From Klebsiella pneumoniae (GTDB taxonomy: Bacteria > Pseudomonadota > Gammaproteobacteria > Pseudomonadales > UBA5518), in NCBI GenBank assembly GCA_945862145.1, contig CAMAXE010000013.1, forward strand, positions 1-64,000: 64,000 nucleotides of DNA, given 5' to 3'. A program made the translations under genes and the position numbers. The notes under the pieces were generated by a model. The model ran no database searches. It worked only from the letters and a program-made list of their open reading frames with translations, and was not told the DNA's origin. Shown here one piece after another: positions 19,237 through 27,985 of the stretch (positions within the stretch are counted from its first letter, which is position 1; the number at the start of each line of letters is the position of its first letter).

Positions 19237-19313
19237 TGGTAGGCCCGAGAAGACTCGAACTTCCGACCTCCACCATGTCAAGGTGGCGCTCTAACCAACT
19301 GAGCTACGAGCCT
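19237..19313 (-). tRNA. tRNA-Val (GAC)
   Basis: A complete 77-base cloverleaf with encoded CCA. Acceptor AGGCTCG/CGGGCCT pairs with one G-T wobble, anticodon stem CCACC/GGTGG holds loop TTGACAT with anticodon GAC, and the T-loop reads TTCGAGT. The 3' end faces the accessory patch at 16.8-19 kb, but no direct repeat of the tRNA end was found there. Confidence 0.97.
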
Positions 19314-19331
19314 GCAAAAATGCAGGCCAGC

Positions 19332-19359
19332 ATTATAGCCAGAGAGATCCGGGAAGCAA
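19332..19359 (-). promoter_or_regulatory. Sigma-70-type promoter of tRNA-Val
   Basis: On the minus strand a perfect TATAAT -10 box (19337-19332) is preceded by TTGCTT at 19359-19354 with a 16-base spacer. It ends 18 bases before the tRNA, as expected for a stable RNA promoter. Confidence 0.7.
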
Positions 19360-19410
19360 CCGCCAGCCTTGTCCAACGGCACATGAGCCTGAAGCGGGGG
19401 CGTGCGCAAG

Positions 19411-19515
19411 CACCTCGGCTACACCAACCTGATGACACCCTACGCGAAGCTCACGTTGCTGCACGGCGCCGCCGGCCATCTCAAAGCCAGGCATCACCTG
19501 CGCGCAGCTAAATGA
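19411..19515 (+). pseudogene. Short gene remnant, unidentified
   Basis: A plus-strand frame that looks coding (HLGYTNLMTPYAKLTLLHGA, then HLKARHHLRAAK and stop TGA) but has an in-frame stop at 19390 and no start. I do not recognise the family. It is one of several broken pieces between tRNA-Val and uvrB. The remaining bases between 19360 and 19834 hold the 23-bp repeats and no other feature I can support. Confidence 0.3.
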
Positions 19516-19647
19516 CATCGCCCTGCAGCACAGCAACAATAAGGCCTCCCAGACACAGGCTCGTTTACCAGGTTCTGCAGAAAGCGCGCGTGGTGAAGGT
19601 CCTGCGGATCTTGACCACGCCGCTGCAGAACCATCCCGTTCAGACCC

Positions 19648-19711
19648 GCCAATCGGTAGCGTAGAAATCCGCCAATCGGTAGTGTAGAAAGCTGCCGATC
19701 GGTAGCGTGGG
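19648..19711. repeat. Three direct repeats with a 23-bp period
   Basis: Three near-identical copies of GCCAATCGGTAGYGTAGAAA start at 19648, 19671 and 19694; the third is diverged. Tandem sites of this size occur at the ends of IS21-type elements as transposase-binding sites, but no IstA/IstB gene is present. It may be the scar of a lost element. Confidence 0.7.
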
Positions 19712-19834
19712 CCCCTCGACTGCTCCAACGCACTCCGGGGCGGGGCGGATAGTCAGCCTCCACATTCGCCCGCTGGCGCTGTCGGAGCGTGGAGTTGGCA
19801 AGCCAACGGTGAGCCTTTCGGGCTTGCTGGGGGG

Positions 19835-20263
19835 CATCACCTCGCCGACCCTGCGCTGGCTGCGCACCTTCTCGGCCTGGATAAGAACGCACTGCTTAGC
19901 GGGACAGAAGAAAGGCCGGCGGTTCCCCGCGATGGAACCTTGCTTGGACACTTGTTCGAATCCCTGGTGACGCTGTCGGTGCGGGTGTTCGCGCAGGCCG
20001 CGGAAGCCCAGGTGCGCCACCTCCGGCTTAAGGGAGGCGAGCGTGAAATCGACCTGATTGTGGAGCGTGCCGACCAGCGCGTTCTCGCCATCGAGGTGAA
20101 GCTGAGCTCCGCCATCGATGATGTCGACACGAAGAACCTGCGCTGGCTGCGCGATCAGATTGGCGAGGACCTGCTCGATGCCGTGGTCATCAATACCGGA
20201 TCGCGGGCGTATCGGCGCACGGACGGAACTGCCGTAGTGCCGGCGGCGTTGCTCGGGTGTTGA
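19835..20263 (+). pseudogene. C-terminal remnant of a DUF4143 (AAA-type) protein
   Basis: A frame of about 140 residues homologous to the end of ATP-binding DUF4143 proteins: HHLADPALAAHLLGLDK, then PRDGTLLGHLFESLVTLSV and the restriction-fold-like EIDLIVERADQRVLAIEVKLS with its Asp...Glu-x-Lys triad, ending normally at 20263. The entire N-terminal AAA domain is missing, and upstream of 19835 the frame no longer resembles the family. A TTG at 19940 could initiate a shorter product, but the gene is best called degraded. Confidence 0.78.
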
Positions 20264-20310
20264 ATTGTGCGATTTGGAAGGCCAACGCTCACCGCCTAAG
20301 CCGCACGCCT

Positions 20311-20349
20311 CTACGTCGGGCCGCGCGCCGACGGCGCGGGTCGACGTAG
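20311..20349 (-). terminator. Hairpin downstream of uvrB
   Basis: An 8-bp outer stem (CTACGTCG/CGACGTAG) with an inner 6-bp stem (CCGCGC/GCGCGG) lies 28 bases past the uvrB stop on the minus strand. There is no T-run, so it may stabilise the 3' end instead of terminating. Confidence 0.5.
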
Positions 20350-20377
20350 GGAAAGCCCTTCCTGACCCAGGCCAACC

Positions 20378-22390
20378 TCAGGCACCGGCAAAGAGCTGCT
20401 CCTTCAGGCTGACCAACCGGTCGCGGACGCGGGCAGCCTCCTCGAATTCGAGGTTGCGCGCATGCTGGTACATCTGCTGCTCCAGGGCCGCGATCTCCTT
20501 GCCAACCTGAGCGGGCCGCAGATCCTCGGCGGCCGCATGCCGCCGGGCCTCGCCTGGCCCCTTGCTCCTGCCCCGAGTGCGCCCGCCTCCGCCGTGGGCG
20601 CCCTCCATGATGTCCATCACCGTCTTCACCACGCCCACGGGCGTGATGCCATGACGCGCGTTGTGTGCCAGCTGCACGTCGCGGCGTCGGGTTGTTTCGT
20701 CGATAGCGCGCCGCATGGAGCCGGTCTCGCGATCCGCGTACAAAATAGCTGTGCCGTTCAGGTTCCGCGCGGCGCGGCCGATGGTCTGGATCAGTGAGCG
20801 CTCGGAACGCAGGAAACCTTCTTTGTCGGCATCGAGGATCGCCACCAGCGAGACCTCGGGCATGTCCAGACCCTCGCGCAGCAGGTTGATACCCACCAGC
20901 ACGTCGAACTCGCCAAGCCGCAGGTCGCGGATGATCTCGACGCGCTCCACCGTCTCGATGTCGGAGTGCAGATAGCGCACCTTCACGCCTTGCTCGTTCA
21001 GGTACTCGGTGAGGTCCTCGGACATGCGCTTGGTGAGCGTGGTGACCAGCACGCGCTCGCCCACTGCCACGCGCAGACGGATCTCCGAGAGCAAGTCATC
21101 AACCTGGGATGAGGCCGGTCGCACGATGATCTGCGGATCGACCAGCCCCGTGGGGCGCACCACTTGCTCGACGACGCGGTCCGCGTTCTCCTGCTCGTAG
21201 GTGCCGGGCGTGGCAGACACGAACAGAAGCTGCGGCACACGCCGCTCCCACTCCTCGAAGCGCAGCGGACGGTTGTCGAGCGCGCTCGGCAGGCGGAAGC
21301 CGTATTCGACCAGCGTTTCTTTGCGCGAGCGATCACCGCGGTACATGCCGCCCAGCTGCGGGATGGTGACGTGGGACTCATCGACCACCACGATGGCATC
21401 GGGCGGGATGTAGTCAAACAGCGTGGGCGGTGCCTCGCCCGCGGTCCGGCCCGAGAGGTGGCGCGAGTAGTTCTCGATGCCGTTGCAGTAGCCGAGCTCG
21501 CGCATCATCTCGAGGTCGTAGCGGGTGCGCTGCTCAAGACGCTGCGCTTCCACCAGCTTGTCTGCGGCGCGCAGCTGTGCAAGACGCTCGACGAGTTCCT
21601 CGGCAACCTTGTCAATCGCGGCAATCAGCTTGTCGCGCGGGGTCACATAGTGGGTTTTGGGGTAAATGGTCACCCGGGGCAGCGGCCGCAGCACCACCCC
21701 GGTGAGCGGATCAAAAATCGAAATCTGGTCGACCGTGTCGTCGAAAAGCTCGATGCGCACCGACTCGTGATCGGAATCGGCGGGAAAAATGTCAATCACA
21801 TCGCCGCGCACCCGGTAGGTGCCACGGTGGAAGTCGATGTCATTGCGCGTGTACTGCAGCTCTGCGAGCCGGCGCAGCAGGTGACGCTGGTCGAGGAGAT
21901 CACCCCGATCCACGTGCAGCACCATCTTGAGGTAAGAGCCCGGATCCCCGAGGCCGTATATGGCAGAGACCGTGGCCACCACGATCACGTCGCGACGCTC
22001 CAGCAAGGCTTTGGTGGCCGAAAGCCGCATCTGCTCGATGTGCTCGTTCACCGAGGCGTCTTTCTCGATGAAGGTGTCCGAGGACGGCACATAGGCCTCG
22101 GGCTGGTAGTAGTCGTAGTAGGACACGAAGTACTCGACCGCGTTATCCGGGAAGAACTCGCGGAACTCACCGTAGAGCTGGGCGGCCAGTGTCTTGTTGG
22201 GCGCCAGCACGATCGCCGGGCGCTGCACGGCCTCGATGACGCGGGCCACGGTGAAGGTCTTGCCGGAGCCGGTCACGCCGAGCAGCACCTGCCGGAGCAG
22301 CCCCTCGTGCAGGCCCTCGACCAGGCCGGCGATGGCCTGCGGCTGATCTCCCGCGGGCTGGAAGGGCGATTCGACACGAAAACGATGCAT
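20378..22390 (-). CDS. uvrB: UvrABC system protein B (excinuclease)
   Basis: A 670-residue DNA-damage verification helicase of nucleotide excision repair (E. coli 673). The start at 22390 ([20 protein letters not shown]) has GAGGAG 5-6 bases upstream; an earlier in-frame start at 22432 is not supported. Walker A GVTGSGKT at 38-45, the beta-hairpin region [12 protein letters not shown] near 92-103, helicase motif VVDESHVT near 338, motif [11 protein letters not shown] near 540 and the C-terminal UVR domain that binds UvrC ([22 protein letters not shown]) are all present. Confidence 0.98.
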   Translation of the reverse strand: MHRFRVESPFQPAGDQPQAIAGLVEGLHEGLLRQVLLGVTGSGKTFTVARVIEAVQRPAIVLAPNKTLAAQLYGEFREFFPDNAVEYFVSYYDYYQPEAYVPSSDTFIEKDASVNEHIEQMRLSATKALLERRDVIVVATVSAIYGLGDPGSYLKMVLHVDRGDLLDQRHLLRRLAELQYTRNDIDFHRGTYRVRGDVIDIFPADSDHESVRIELFDDTVDQISIFDPLTGVVLRPLPRVTIYPKTHYVTPRDKLIAAIDKVAEELVERLAQLRAADKLVEAQRLEQRTRYDLEMMRELGYCNGIENYSRHLSGRTAGEAPPTLFDYIPPDAIVVVDESHVTIPQLGGMYRGDRSRKETLVEYGFRLPSALDNRPLRFEEWERRVPQLLFVSATPGTYEQENADRVVEQVVRPTGLVDPQIIVRPASSQVDDLLSEIRLRVAVGERVLVTTLTKRMSEDLTEYLNEQGVKVRYLHSDIETVERVEIIRDLRLGEFDVLVGINLLREGLDMPEVSLVAILDADKEGFLRSERSLIQTIGRAARNLNGTAILYADRETGSMRRAIDETTRRRDVQLAHNARHGITPVGVVKTVMDIMEGAHGGGGRTRGRSKGPGEARRHAAAEDLRPAQVGKEIAALEQQMYQHARNLEFEEAARVRDRLVSLKEQLFAGA

Positions 22391-22486
22391 GCAACTCCTC
22401 GGGCTGAAGACGCCAACCACGCTAATGCGCATCAGGTCTGCAGAGCCTTGCTATTCTACTGCCGCAACACGGCCAGAGTTCAGCCC

Positions 22487-22909
22487 ATGCGCTTTGAGAT
22501 AAGCATCCGCCCGCGCGTCAGCGAGACCGACATGCTCGGCCACATCAACAACGTGGCCGTGATGAGCTGGTTCGAGGAGGGTCGCTCTTACATGGTGCGG
22601 GAGGCCCTCGGAAAACCGCCTAAACACCCCCGCTTCGTACTCGCTCGGATGGAGATCGACTTCAAGGCACAGCTCTACTTCGGCGAGGAAACACGGGTGG
22701 AAACCGGCGTGGAGCGCTTCGGCACCACCTCCGTCACGGTGCGCCAGCGCATCGTGCAGCGCGACACGCACTGCGCCATCGCGCGTTGCGTACTGGTGCA
22801 CTTCGACCATGAAACCCAGCGCCCGATGGCGCTGCCCGAGGCCCTGCGCGAGGCGCTGAACCGCTTCTGCGGCGGCTGGGATGACAACAGTCCGGGACAT
22901 GCCGGATAA
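22487..22909 (+). CDS. Acyl-CoA thioesterase, 4HBT/YbgC-type hot-dog fold
   Basis: A 140-residue hot-dog-fold thioesterase. The motif ETDMLGHINNVAVMSWFEEGR near residues 14-34 contains the Asp (D15) and His-Asn pair that mark the 4-hydroxybenzoyl-CoA thioesterase family, followed by the central helix and beta-strands of a single-domain subunit. It hydrolyses acyl-CoA; chain length is unknown. Divergent from uvrB, with 96 bases between the starts. A long frame open from 21164 through this gene is antisense to uvrB in its first part and is not real there. Confidence 0.88.
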   Translation: MRFEISIRPRVSETDMLGHINNVAVMSWFEEGRSYMVREALGKPPKHPRFVLARMEIDFKAQLYFGEETRVETGVERFGTTSVTVRQRIVQRDTHCAIARCVLVHFDHETQRPMALPEALREALNRFCGGWDDNSPGHAG

Positions 22910-22926
22910 ATTCCGGCGCTTTGAGG

Positions 22927-22955
22927 TTGACCGGTGGGGGGGGGCTCATTACCAT
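22927..22955 (+). promoter_or_regulatory. Promoter of tRNA-Asn
   Basis: TTGACC at 22927-22932 and TACCAT at 22950-22955 with a 17-base spacer that contains a run of nine G. The -10 ends 23 bases before the tRNA 5' end. Confidence 0.55.
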
Positions 22956-22978
22956 CCCGCCGGCCATGAGTATGTCAT

Positions 22979-23054
22979 TCCGCCTTAGCTCAGTTGGTAG
23001 AGCAATTGACTGTTAATCAATGGGTCGCTGGTTCGAGCCCAGCAGGCGGAGCCA
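22979..23054 (+). tRNA. tRNA-Asn (GTT)
   Basis: A complete 76-base cloverleaf with encoded CCA. Acceptor TCCGCCT/AGGCGGA pairs perfectly, the anticodon stem TTGAC/TCAA region holds loop with GTT, and the T-loop reads TTCGAGC. Confidence 0.97.
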
Positions 23055-23062
23055 AACAGAAC

Positions 23063-23092
23063 AAGGGGTTAGCGAGAGCTAGCCCCTTTTTT
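23063..23092 (+). terminator. Intrinsic terminator after tRNA-Asn
   Basis: An 11-bp stem (AAGGGGTTAGC with one G-T pair) closed by GAGA and followed by six T residues, 9 bases downstream of the tRNA. Confidence 0.92.
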
Positions 23093-23177
23093 GTTGCGCC
23101 TTGGCGAGCGGCCCGCTGACAACGTATTGTCCGCGCTGTCGCGGGAACCCAACCGCCCCTAGTCGCCGGACCCCAGC

Positions 23178-24635
23178 ATGCCCGACACCAGCAGCCTTCG
23201 TATCGCCATCATCGGCGCCGGCGTCTCCGGCATCGCAGCGGGCCGCGAGTTGCTGCGCAAAGGCTTCACGCAATTCACGATCTTCGACGCATTAGACGCC
23301 CCCGGCGGCACCTGGCGGCTGCATACCTACCCGGGGCTGGCATGCGATGTCTGGGCTCACTCCTACACCTATTCCTACGCCCCGAACCCGGACTGGAGCG
23401 CGAGCTTCGTCGATCAACCCGAGATCCAGGCCTACCTCGCGCGCTGTGCCACGGCCTTCGGGCTGGAACCGCATCTGCGCCTGAACACCCGCATCCTGAG
23501 CGCGCACTACAGCGAACCGGGCACCTGGACGCTGCGAACCGCCGCCGGCGAGGAGCAGGTCTTCGACGTCGTTATCAATGCGATGGGCAACCAGCACACC
23601 CTGCTGCTGCCCGATGTACCCGGCCGTGATCTCTTTGAGGGCCCCAGCTGGCACGGCACACGCTGGAACCATGCGGTCGATCTGCAGGGCAAGCGTGTGG
23701 TGATCGTGGGCTCTGCGGCGAGCGCCGTGCAGATCGTGCCGGAAGTCGCCAAGGTGGCCGGGCACCTCACGGTGCTGCAACGCTCTGCCAACTGGATCAT
23801 GCCGCGCGGCAAAAAGCCCTACGGTGCCCTGTGGCAGGCGCTGTCACGCCGACTCCCATCGCTGATCCGTCTCACCCGCTGGTGGCAGGCCACGCTGATG
23901 GCACAGGTGAACCACGCCGTGACCCACGGGCACAAGCGGATGGAGCAGTTCGAGGCCGTGGCGCGCAAATTCATCGAGCGCAGCATCAAAGACCCCGCAC
24001 TGCGCGCACAACTCACGCCGGACACGCGCTACGGCTGCAAGCGCGGGCTTGTGTCGGACGATTTCTACCCGGCGCTGAATCGCAGCAACGTCGAGCTCAT
24101 CGCCTCGGCCCTCAAAGAAGTAACACCCACCGGCATCGTCACCGCGAACGGCCGCCATATCGATGCCGATGTGATCATCTACTGCACGGGCTACCGGATT
24201 CTCGACTTCGACCGCATCCAGGTGACCGGCGCCGCCGGCCAGAATCTCGCCGATGTCATGGCCGACGACCCGCGCGCCTACAAGGGGATCGCCGTACCCG
24301 GCTTCCCGAATTACTTTTTCGCGATGGGCCCGAACGGCCTCGCCCTCACCGTCTCCTACTTTGCGACCGCGGAAAAAAACACCGAGACGATAATCCGCCT
24401 GCTGGTCGACAAGGAGCGCTCGGGCGCGCGCCAGATGTGCGTGAAGCAGGCCGAATTCGACCGCTATAACACGTGGATGAGCGATCGCTTCCCGCGCTAT
24501 TCCTGGGGCTCCAGCGACTGCAGCAGCTACTACCGCAATGCCTCGGGGCACGCACCGTTCCTGTTTCCGGGCAGCTTCGCGGAATTGGCAGAACTGCAGG
24601 ACGCGAGCGGGCTCCATGAATATGAACTCCGCTGA
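23178..24635 (+). CDS. Flavin monooxygenase, Baeyer-Villiger type
   Basis: A 485-residue class B flavoprotein monooxygenase. It has an FAD Rossmann motif GAGVSG near residues 13-18, GGTWRLHTYPGLACD near 43-57, the BVMO fingerprint F-x-G-x3-H-x3-W as FEGPSWHGTRWN near 152-163, and an NADPH-binding GSAASA near 177. Such enzymes insert oxygen next to a ketone or oxidise heteroatoms with NADPH and O2. Its end overlaps the start of the PEP-synthase-like gene, so the two are co-translated. Substrate unknown; steroid, cyclic ketone or long-chain ketone are possible. Confidence 0.9.
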   Translation: MPDTSSLRIAIIGAGVSGIAAGRELLRKGFTQFTIFDALDAPGGTWRLHTYPGLACDVWAHSYTYSYAPNPDWSASFVDQPEIQAYLARCATAFGLEPHLRLNTRILSAHYSEPGTWTLRTAAGEEQVFDVVINAMGNQHTLLLPDVPGRDLFEGPSWHGTRWNHAVDLQGKRVVIVGSAASAVQIVPEVAKVAGHLTVLQRSANWIMPRGKKPYGALWQALSRRLPSLIRLTRWWQATLMAQVNHAVTHGHKRMEQFEAVARKFIERSIKDPALRAQLTPDTRYGCKRGLVSDDFYPALNRSNVELIASALKEVTPTGIVTANGRHIDADVIIYCTGYRILDFDRIQVTGAAGQNLADVMADDPRAYKGIAVPGFPNYFFAMGPNGLALTVSYFATAEKNTETIIRLLVDKERSGARQMCVKQAEFDRYNTWMSDRFPRYSWGSSDCSSYYRNASGHAPFLFPGSFAELAELQDASGLHEYELR

Positions 24636-27021
24636 CGCAGGCCAGCCGCCCGTGCTCCCGACAACCGAAATCCTGCGCATCGAGGATGCCCATGGCGCTG
24701 TTGCCGGGGGCAAGGCGCATGGCTTGTCGCGCCTGCTGACGATGGGGCTTCCGGTGCCGGCGGCCTTCGTGATCCGCAACGCACACGCAGGCCCAGCCCC
24801 CGCCGGACTAGCAGCCGCCTATGCCGCGTTGGGCGAAGGAAATGTGGCTGTGCGCTCCTCCGCCGCAGACGAAGACGGGGCAGGAGCCTCGTTTGCCGGG
24901 CAATACGAAACGATCCTGAACGTCTGCGGCATGGATGCCCTGCAACAGGCGATCGCAAGCTGCGTTGCCTCGCTGGGCAACGCGCGAGCGACGCACTACC
25001 GGGAGAGCACCGCAGCCGCGGCCGAGGCCGCGATGCACGTCGTGGTGCAGCGTATGGTCGATGCCCGCGTGGCCGGCGTGGTCTTCACCGCCGACCCCGC
25101 GAGTGCGCGACGCGACTTGTTGGTGATCGATGCGGTTGCCGGGCTCGGCGAATCGCTGGTGAGCGGACAGGCAACACCGGATCACTACGCGATCGACAGC
25201 GCGGGCCGGCGCATCCGCACGCAACTTGCGGGGGAGCATCCCCTGCTGAATGAGGCAGAGATCGCAGGAATAGCGGCCGGGGCGCGGCAGGCAGCATTAG
25301 CCGAGGGCCAGCCGCTGGATCTGGAGTGGGCCATCGACCACGCGGGCAGACTCTTTTGGCTGCAGGCACGTCCCATCACCACACTGCCTGCGGATCTGAA
25401 CGAATTCGACACCGTCCTGCCGCGAGCAGATGACGTACTCACCACCTGCAACGTGAGCGAGATGATGCCGGGGGCCGTGTGTCCGCTCACGGGATCGTTC
25501 ACCGGGTGGGGCATCGACTACGGCCTGCAGCATATGCAGCTCACGGTGGGCGCACGCGCCAAGATCGACACCGACTGGCAGATCACCGCCTCGGCCTTCG
25601 GGCATCTCTTTCTCAACCTGACGGGCAATGTGTTGATGGCGGCCGGCGTGCTCGGCTCCACGGTGGAGCAGACCGCGCAGACGCTCTGTGGCCGGATAGT
25701 GCCGGAGCTGCGCCCCGTGGCACCGCTGCCCGGTTGGCGCCGACTGCTGAACACCTTCAGGCTGCTGCGCTATTGCTTGGGCGCGCCGGCGGTGGTCAGG
25801 CGGTTCGGTGCCGAACTCGATCGCTTCGTGATCCGGGAGCCATCCGGGAGCGCGGACATGTGGGCAGAATTGGCGGCGAAGGCGCCGTTCTTCGAGCACT
25901 GCATGGCGGTGCATATCCAGTCTTCTGCGCTGTCGGGATTTCTCTGCGCCATTGTCGAGAACATCGTGGCTGGACGCTCCAACGACAGCACGGCTGCAGA
26001 ACAGGCGCGCGCGGCAGCGCTACTCGGCGGCGCTAAAGATGTCGAGAGTGCGGTGATGCTCCAGCAACTCGACGCGCTGGTCTCCGCCATCGCTGCACAC
26101 CCGGATGCCACGGCAAGTTTTCGAGCAGCCGAGCCCGCTGAGGCGCTGGCGTGGCTGCGCGCTACAGCCCCGCTGGCAGGCGAATTCACAGTTTTCCTTG
26201 GCGATCACGGGCATCGCGGCTACCGCGAACTCTGCATGCGCGATCCCGCCTGGGCGGATGACCCCTCCCCGCTCGTGCAGAGCATGCAGGCTGCCGTCCA
26301 CGCACATCTGGCCACCGGCGGACACCGCGCGCGCCACCACGCGGAGATCGACTGGCATGCCCTGCCGCGCGCCCTGCGCTGGCTGCTGCCGCGAGCACAT
26401 GACGCCATCCGGCGGCGGGAGCACACCAAGTCGCAACTGGTCGATGCGGCACACCGCTTCAAGCGGGGATTCCGACACCTCGGCACGCTGCTCGCCGCCG
26501 AGGGAAAATTGCCCGACCCGGACCTGCTGTTTTTTTTCAACATGCAGGAGCTGCCGGCCTTTGTGGCATCGCCCGATGCAGCGTCGGTGGCGCAGGCCGT
26601 GGCACGACGCCATGCATTCGCCTACCAACAGCGCCTGGAATTCCCGGAAATCTCGGTGGGCCGACCGCAGCCGCTGGAACCCCGGATACTCGATACCTCC
26701 GAGGGGCAGCTGCTCGGGCGCCCGGCCTCACGCGGTCGGGTGCAGGGCCTCGCCCGCGTTGCCCACACGCTTGCCGAAGCCGCAGCGCTGCAACCCGGCG
26801 AAATACTGGTCACGCCGATCACCGACATTGGCTGGACACCCTACTTCAGCCTTATCGGCGGCCTGGTCACGGACCTCGGCAGCTCCGTCTCCCACGGCGC
26901 GGTCATCGCCCGCGAATACGGCCTGCCTTGCGTGGTCAACACGCGCAACGGCACACGTTTTTTCACGACCGGGGAGCGCATCGAACTCGATGGCGACAGC
27001 GGCATCGTGAGGCGGCTTTAG
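24616..27021 (+). CDS. PEP synthase-like phosphotransferase (PPDK/Rph family)
   Basis: An 801-residue protein with the domain order of PEP synthase and rifampin phosphotransferase: an N-terminal ATP-binding PPDK domain (GGKAHGLSRLL near 33, VRSSAADEDGAGASFAGQYET near 80-100, LEWAIDHAGRLFWLQARPIT near 240-258), a central substrate region (TTCNVSEMMPGAVCPLT near 280) and a C-terminal swivelling domain with phospho-His in SSVSHGAVIARE near 760. In this family ATP phosphorylates the His, which then passes phosphate to pyruvate or another acceptor. The middle region is unlike true PEP synthase, so the acceptor is probably an organic hydroxyl. It starts inside the monooxygenase gene, so the two products likely work in one pathway. 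Confidence 0.82.
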   Translation: MNMNSADAGQPPVLPTTEILRIEDAHGAVAGGKAHGLSRLLTMGLPVPAAFVIRNAHAGPAPAGLAAAYAALGEGNVAVRSSAADEDGAGASFAGQYETILNVCGMDALQQAIASCVASLGNARATHYRESTAAAAEAAMHVVVQRMVDARVAGVVFTADPASARRDLLVIDAVAGLGESLVSGQATPDHYAIDSAGRRIRTQLAGEHPLLNEAEIAGIAAGARQAALAEGQPLDLEWAIDHAGRLFWLQARPITTLPADLNEFDTVLPRADDVLTTCNVSEMMPGAVCPLTGSFTGWGIDYGLQHMQLTVGARAKIDTDWQITASAFGHLFLNLTGNVLMAAGVLGSTVEQTAQTLCGRIVPELRPVAPLPGWRRLLNTFRLLRYCLGAPAVVRRFGAELDRFVIREPSGSADMWAELAAKAPFFEHCMAVHIQSSALSGFLCAIVENIVAGRSNDSTAAEQARAAALLGGAKDVESAVMLQQLDALVSAIAAHPDATASFRAAEPAEALAWLRATAPLAGEFTVFLGDHGHRGYRELCMRDPAWADDPSPLVQSMQAAVHAHLATGGHRARHHAEIDWHALPRALRWLLPRAHDAIRRREHTKSQLVDAAHRFKRGFRHLGTLLAAEGKLPDPDLLFFFNMQELPAFVASPDAASVAQAVARRHAFAYQQRLEFPEISVGRPQPLEPRILDTSEGQLLGRPASRGRVQGLARVAHTLAEAAALQPGEILVTPITDIGWTPYFSLIGGLVTDLGSSVSHGAVIAREYGLPCVVNTRNGTRFFTTGERIELDGDSGIVRRL

Positions 27022-27106
27022 GTACTTTTGCGGGTGGCGCGGCACGACCGGCCCCGACACGATGTCCAGAGTCACTACCCACTGCCGGCATCACCATCAC
27101 CCACTG

Positions 27107-27985
27107 ATGAAAGCGTTTCTTGCCCTGCTCGCCATACTTGCATGGCCCGCGTCTGCGCTGGCAGATACCAGTGCCTGCTGGGAGGAACTGCGCTTTAGCG
27201 CGGGCCAAGGCTGGGCTACAGCAACCACCACCCTGCGTTTCTCCACCATCCCGAGCAGTCAGGCAGCACTCGTCACCGCTGCCGGCGGCCGCGATTTGCT
27301 GCCAGGCGGCGAGTCCGTGGGTCTGCTCGAGGCCGAGTTCAGCGCGATGCGAAGCCGCGGCGAATTCCAGATCTGGTTCGATCCCACCTCGGGAGCTGCG
27401 CTGCAGAGCCGCCGCGTGGGTTTCGGCAAAGAAAGCCGACTCAAATCACACCGCTTTCTGGCAGGAGCAGTACGGCGGGAGCGCCGTGCACCTGATGCCG
27501 CAGACGCCTTGGGTACGCCGGAGACCTGGCCGCTCAAGTCCGCGTCCGAAATCCCTTTACCGCCCGACGTCGACGGGAGCGCGGTGATCACGCCATTGAT
27601 GTTGCTGTCACGGGCAGCGGCGCTGGCGATGCGGCCACAGCCGGGCAAGGTGGACGAGGTAGTCTTCACGGATACGCAGGCTTACCGCGTGGTGCTGGAG
27701 TCACGCGGCGAGGAGACGATCAACGCGAGCTTCAGCCTCGATCGTGGGCACGGTCAGGAGGCCGTCAACGGCATGCGCTCGGTGCGCCGCGTTGATCTGC
27801 GCCCGCATCTGCTCGGCGATAAAGCCGAAGAAGAACCGTTCAGCCTGCTGGAACTCGAGGGTGAAACCGCCCTGATTATCGACCGCGCGACCGGCCTGCC
27901 GATGCAGATCCGGGGCAACTGGCTCCGCGTGGGCACGGTGACGGTCAATCTCTACAGCGCACGGCTGCGCAGCAACTGCCCATGA
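27107..27985 (+). CDS. Putative periplasmic protein, DUF3108-like
   Basis: A 292-residue exported protein. The start at 27107 opens a clear signal peptide (MKAFLALLAILAWPASALA) and is preferred over 27062; there is no convincing ribosome site for either. The mature part is beta-rich (FQIWFDPTSGAALQSRRV, ETALIIDRATGLPMQIRG) and resembles periplasmic DUF3108 proteins in its ending. It overlaps the next gene as ATGA, so it is the first gene of a lipid operon (lipid kinase, nucleotidyltransferase, ELM1 protein). A lipid-binding or envelope role is a guess. Confidence 0.7.
   Translation: MKAFLALLAILAWPASALADTSACWEELRFSAGQGWATATTTLRFSTIPSSQAALVTAAGGRDLLPGGESVGLLEAEFSAMRSRGEFQIWFDPTSGAALQSRRVGFGKESRLKSHRFLAGAVRRERRAPDAADALGTPETWPLKSASEIPLPPDVDGSAVITPLMLLSRAAALAMRPQPGKVDEVVFTDTQAYRVVLESRGEETINASFSLDRGHGQEAVNGMRSVRRVDLRPHLLGDKAEEEPFSLLELEGETALIIDRATGLPMQIRGNWLRVGTVTVNLYSARLRSNCP

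Noticed and set aside
16845-19313. Integrative element attached to tRNA-Val
   Set aside because: No integrase and no direct repeat of the tRNA 3' end were found, although the position and the broken genes suggested it.
21164-22486. First part of a 581-residue plus-strand frame
   Set aside because: Antisense to uvrB. Only its end, from ATG 22487, is a real thioesterase.
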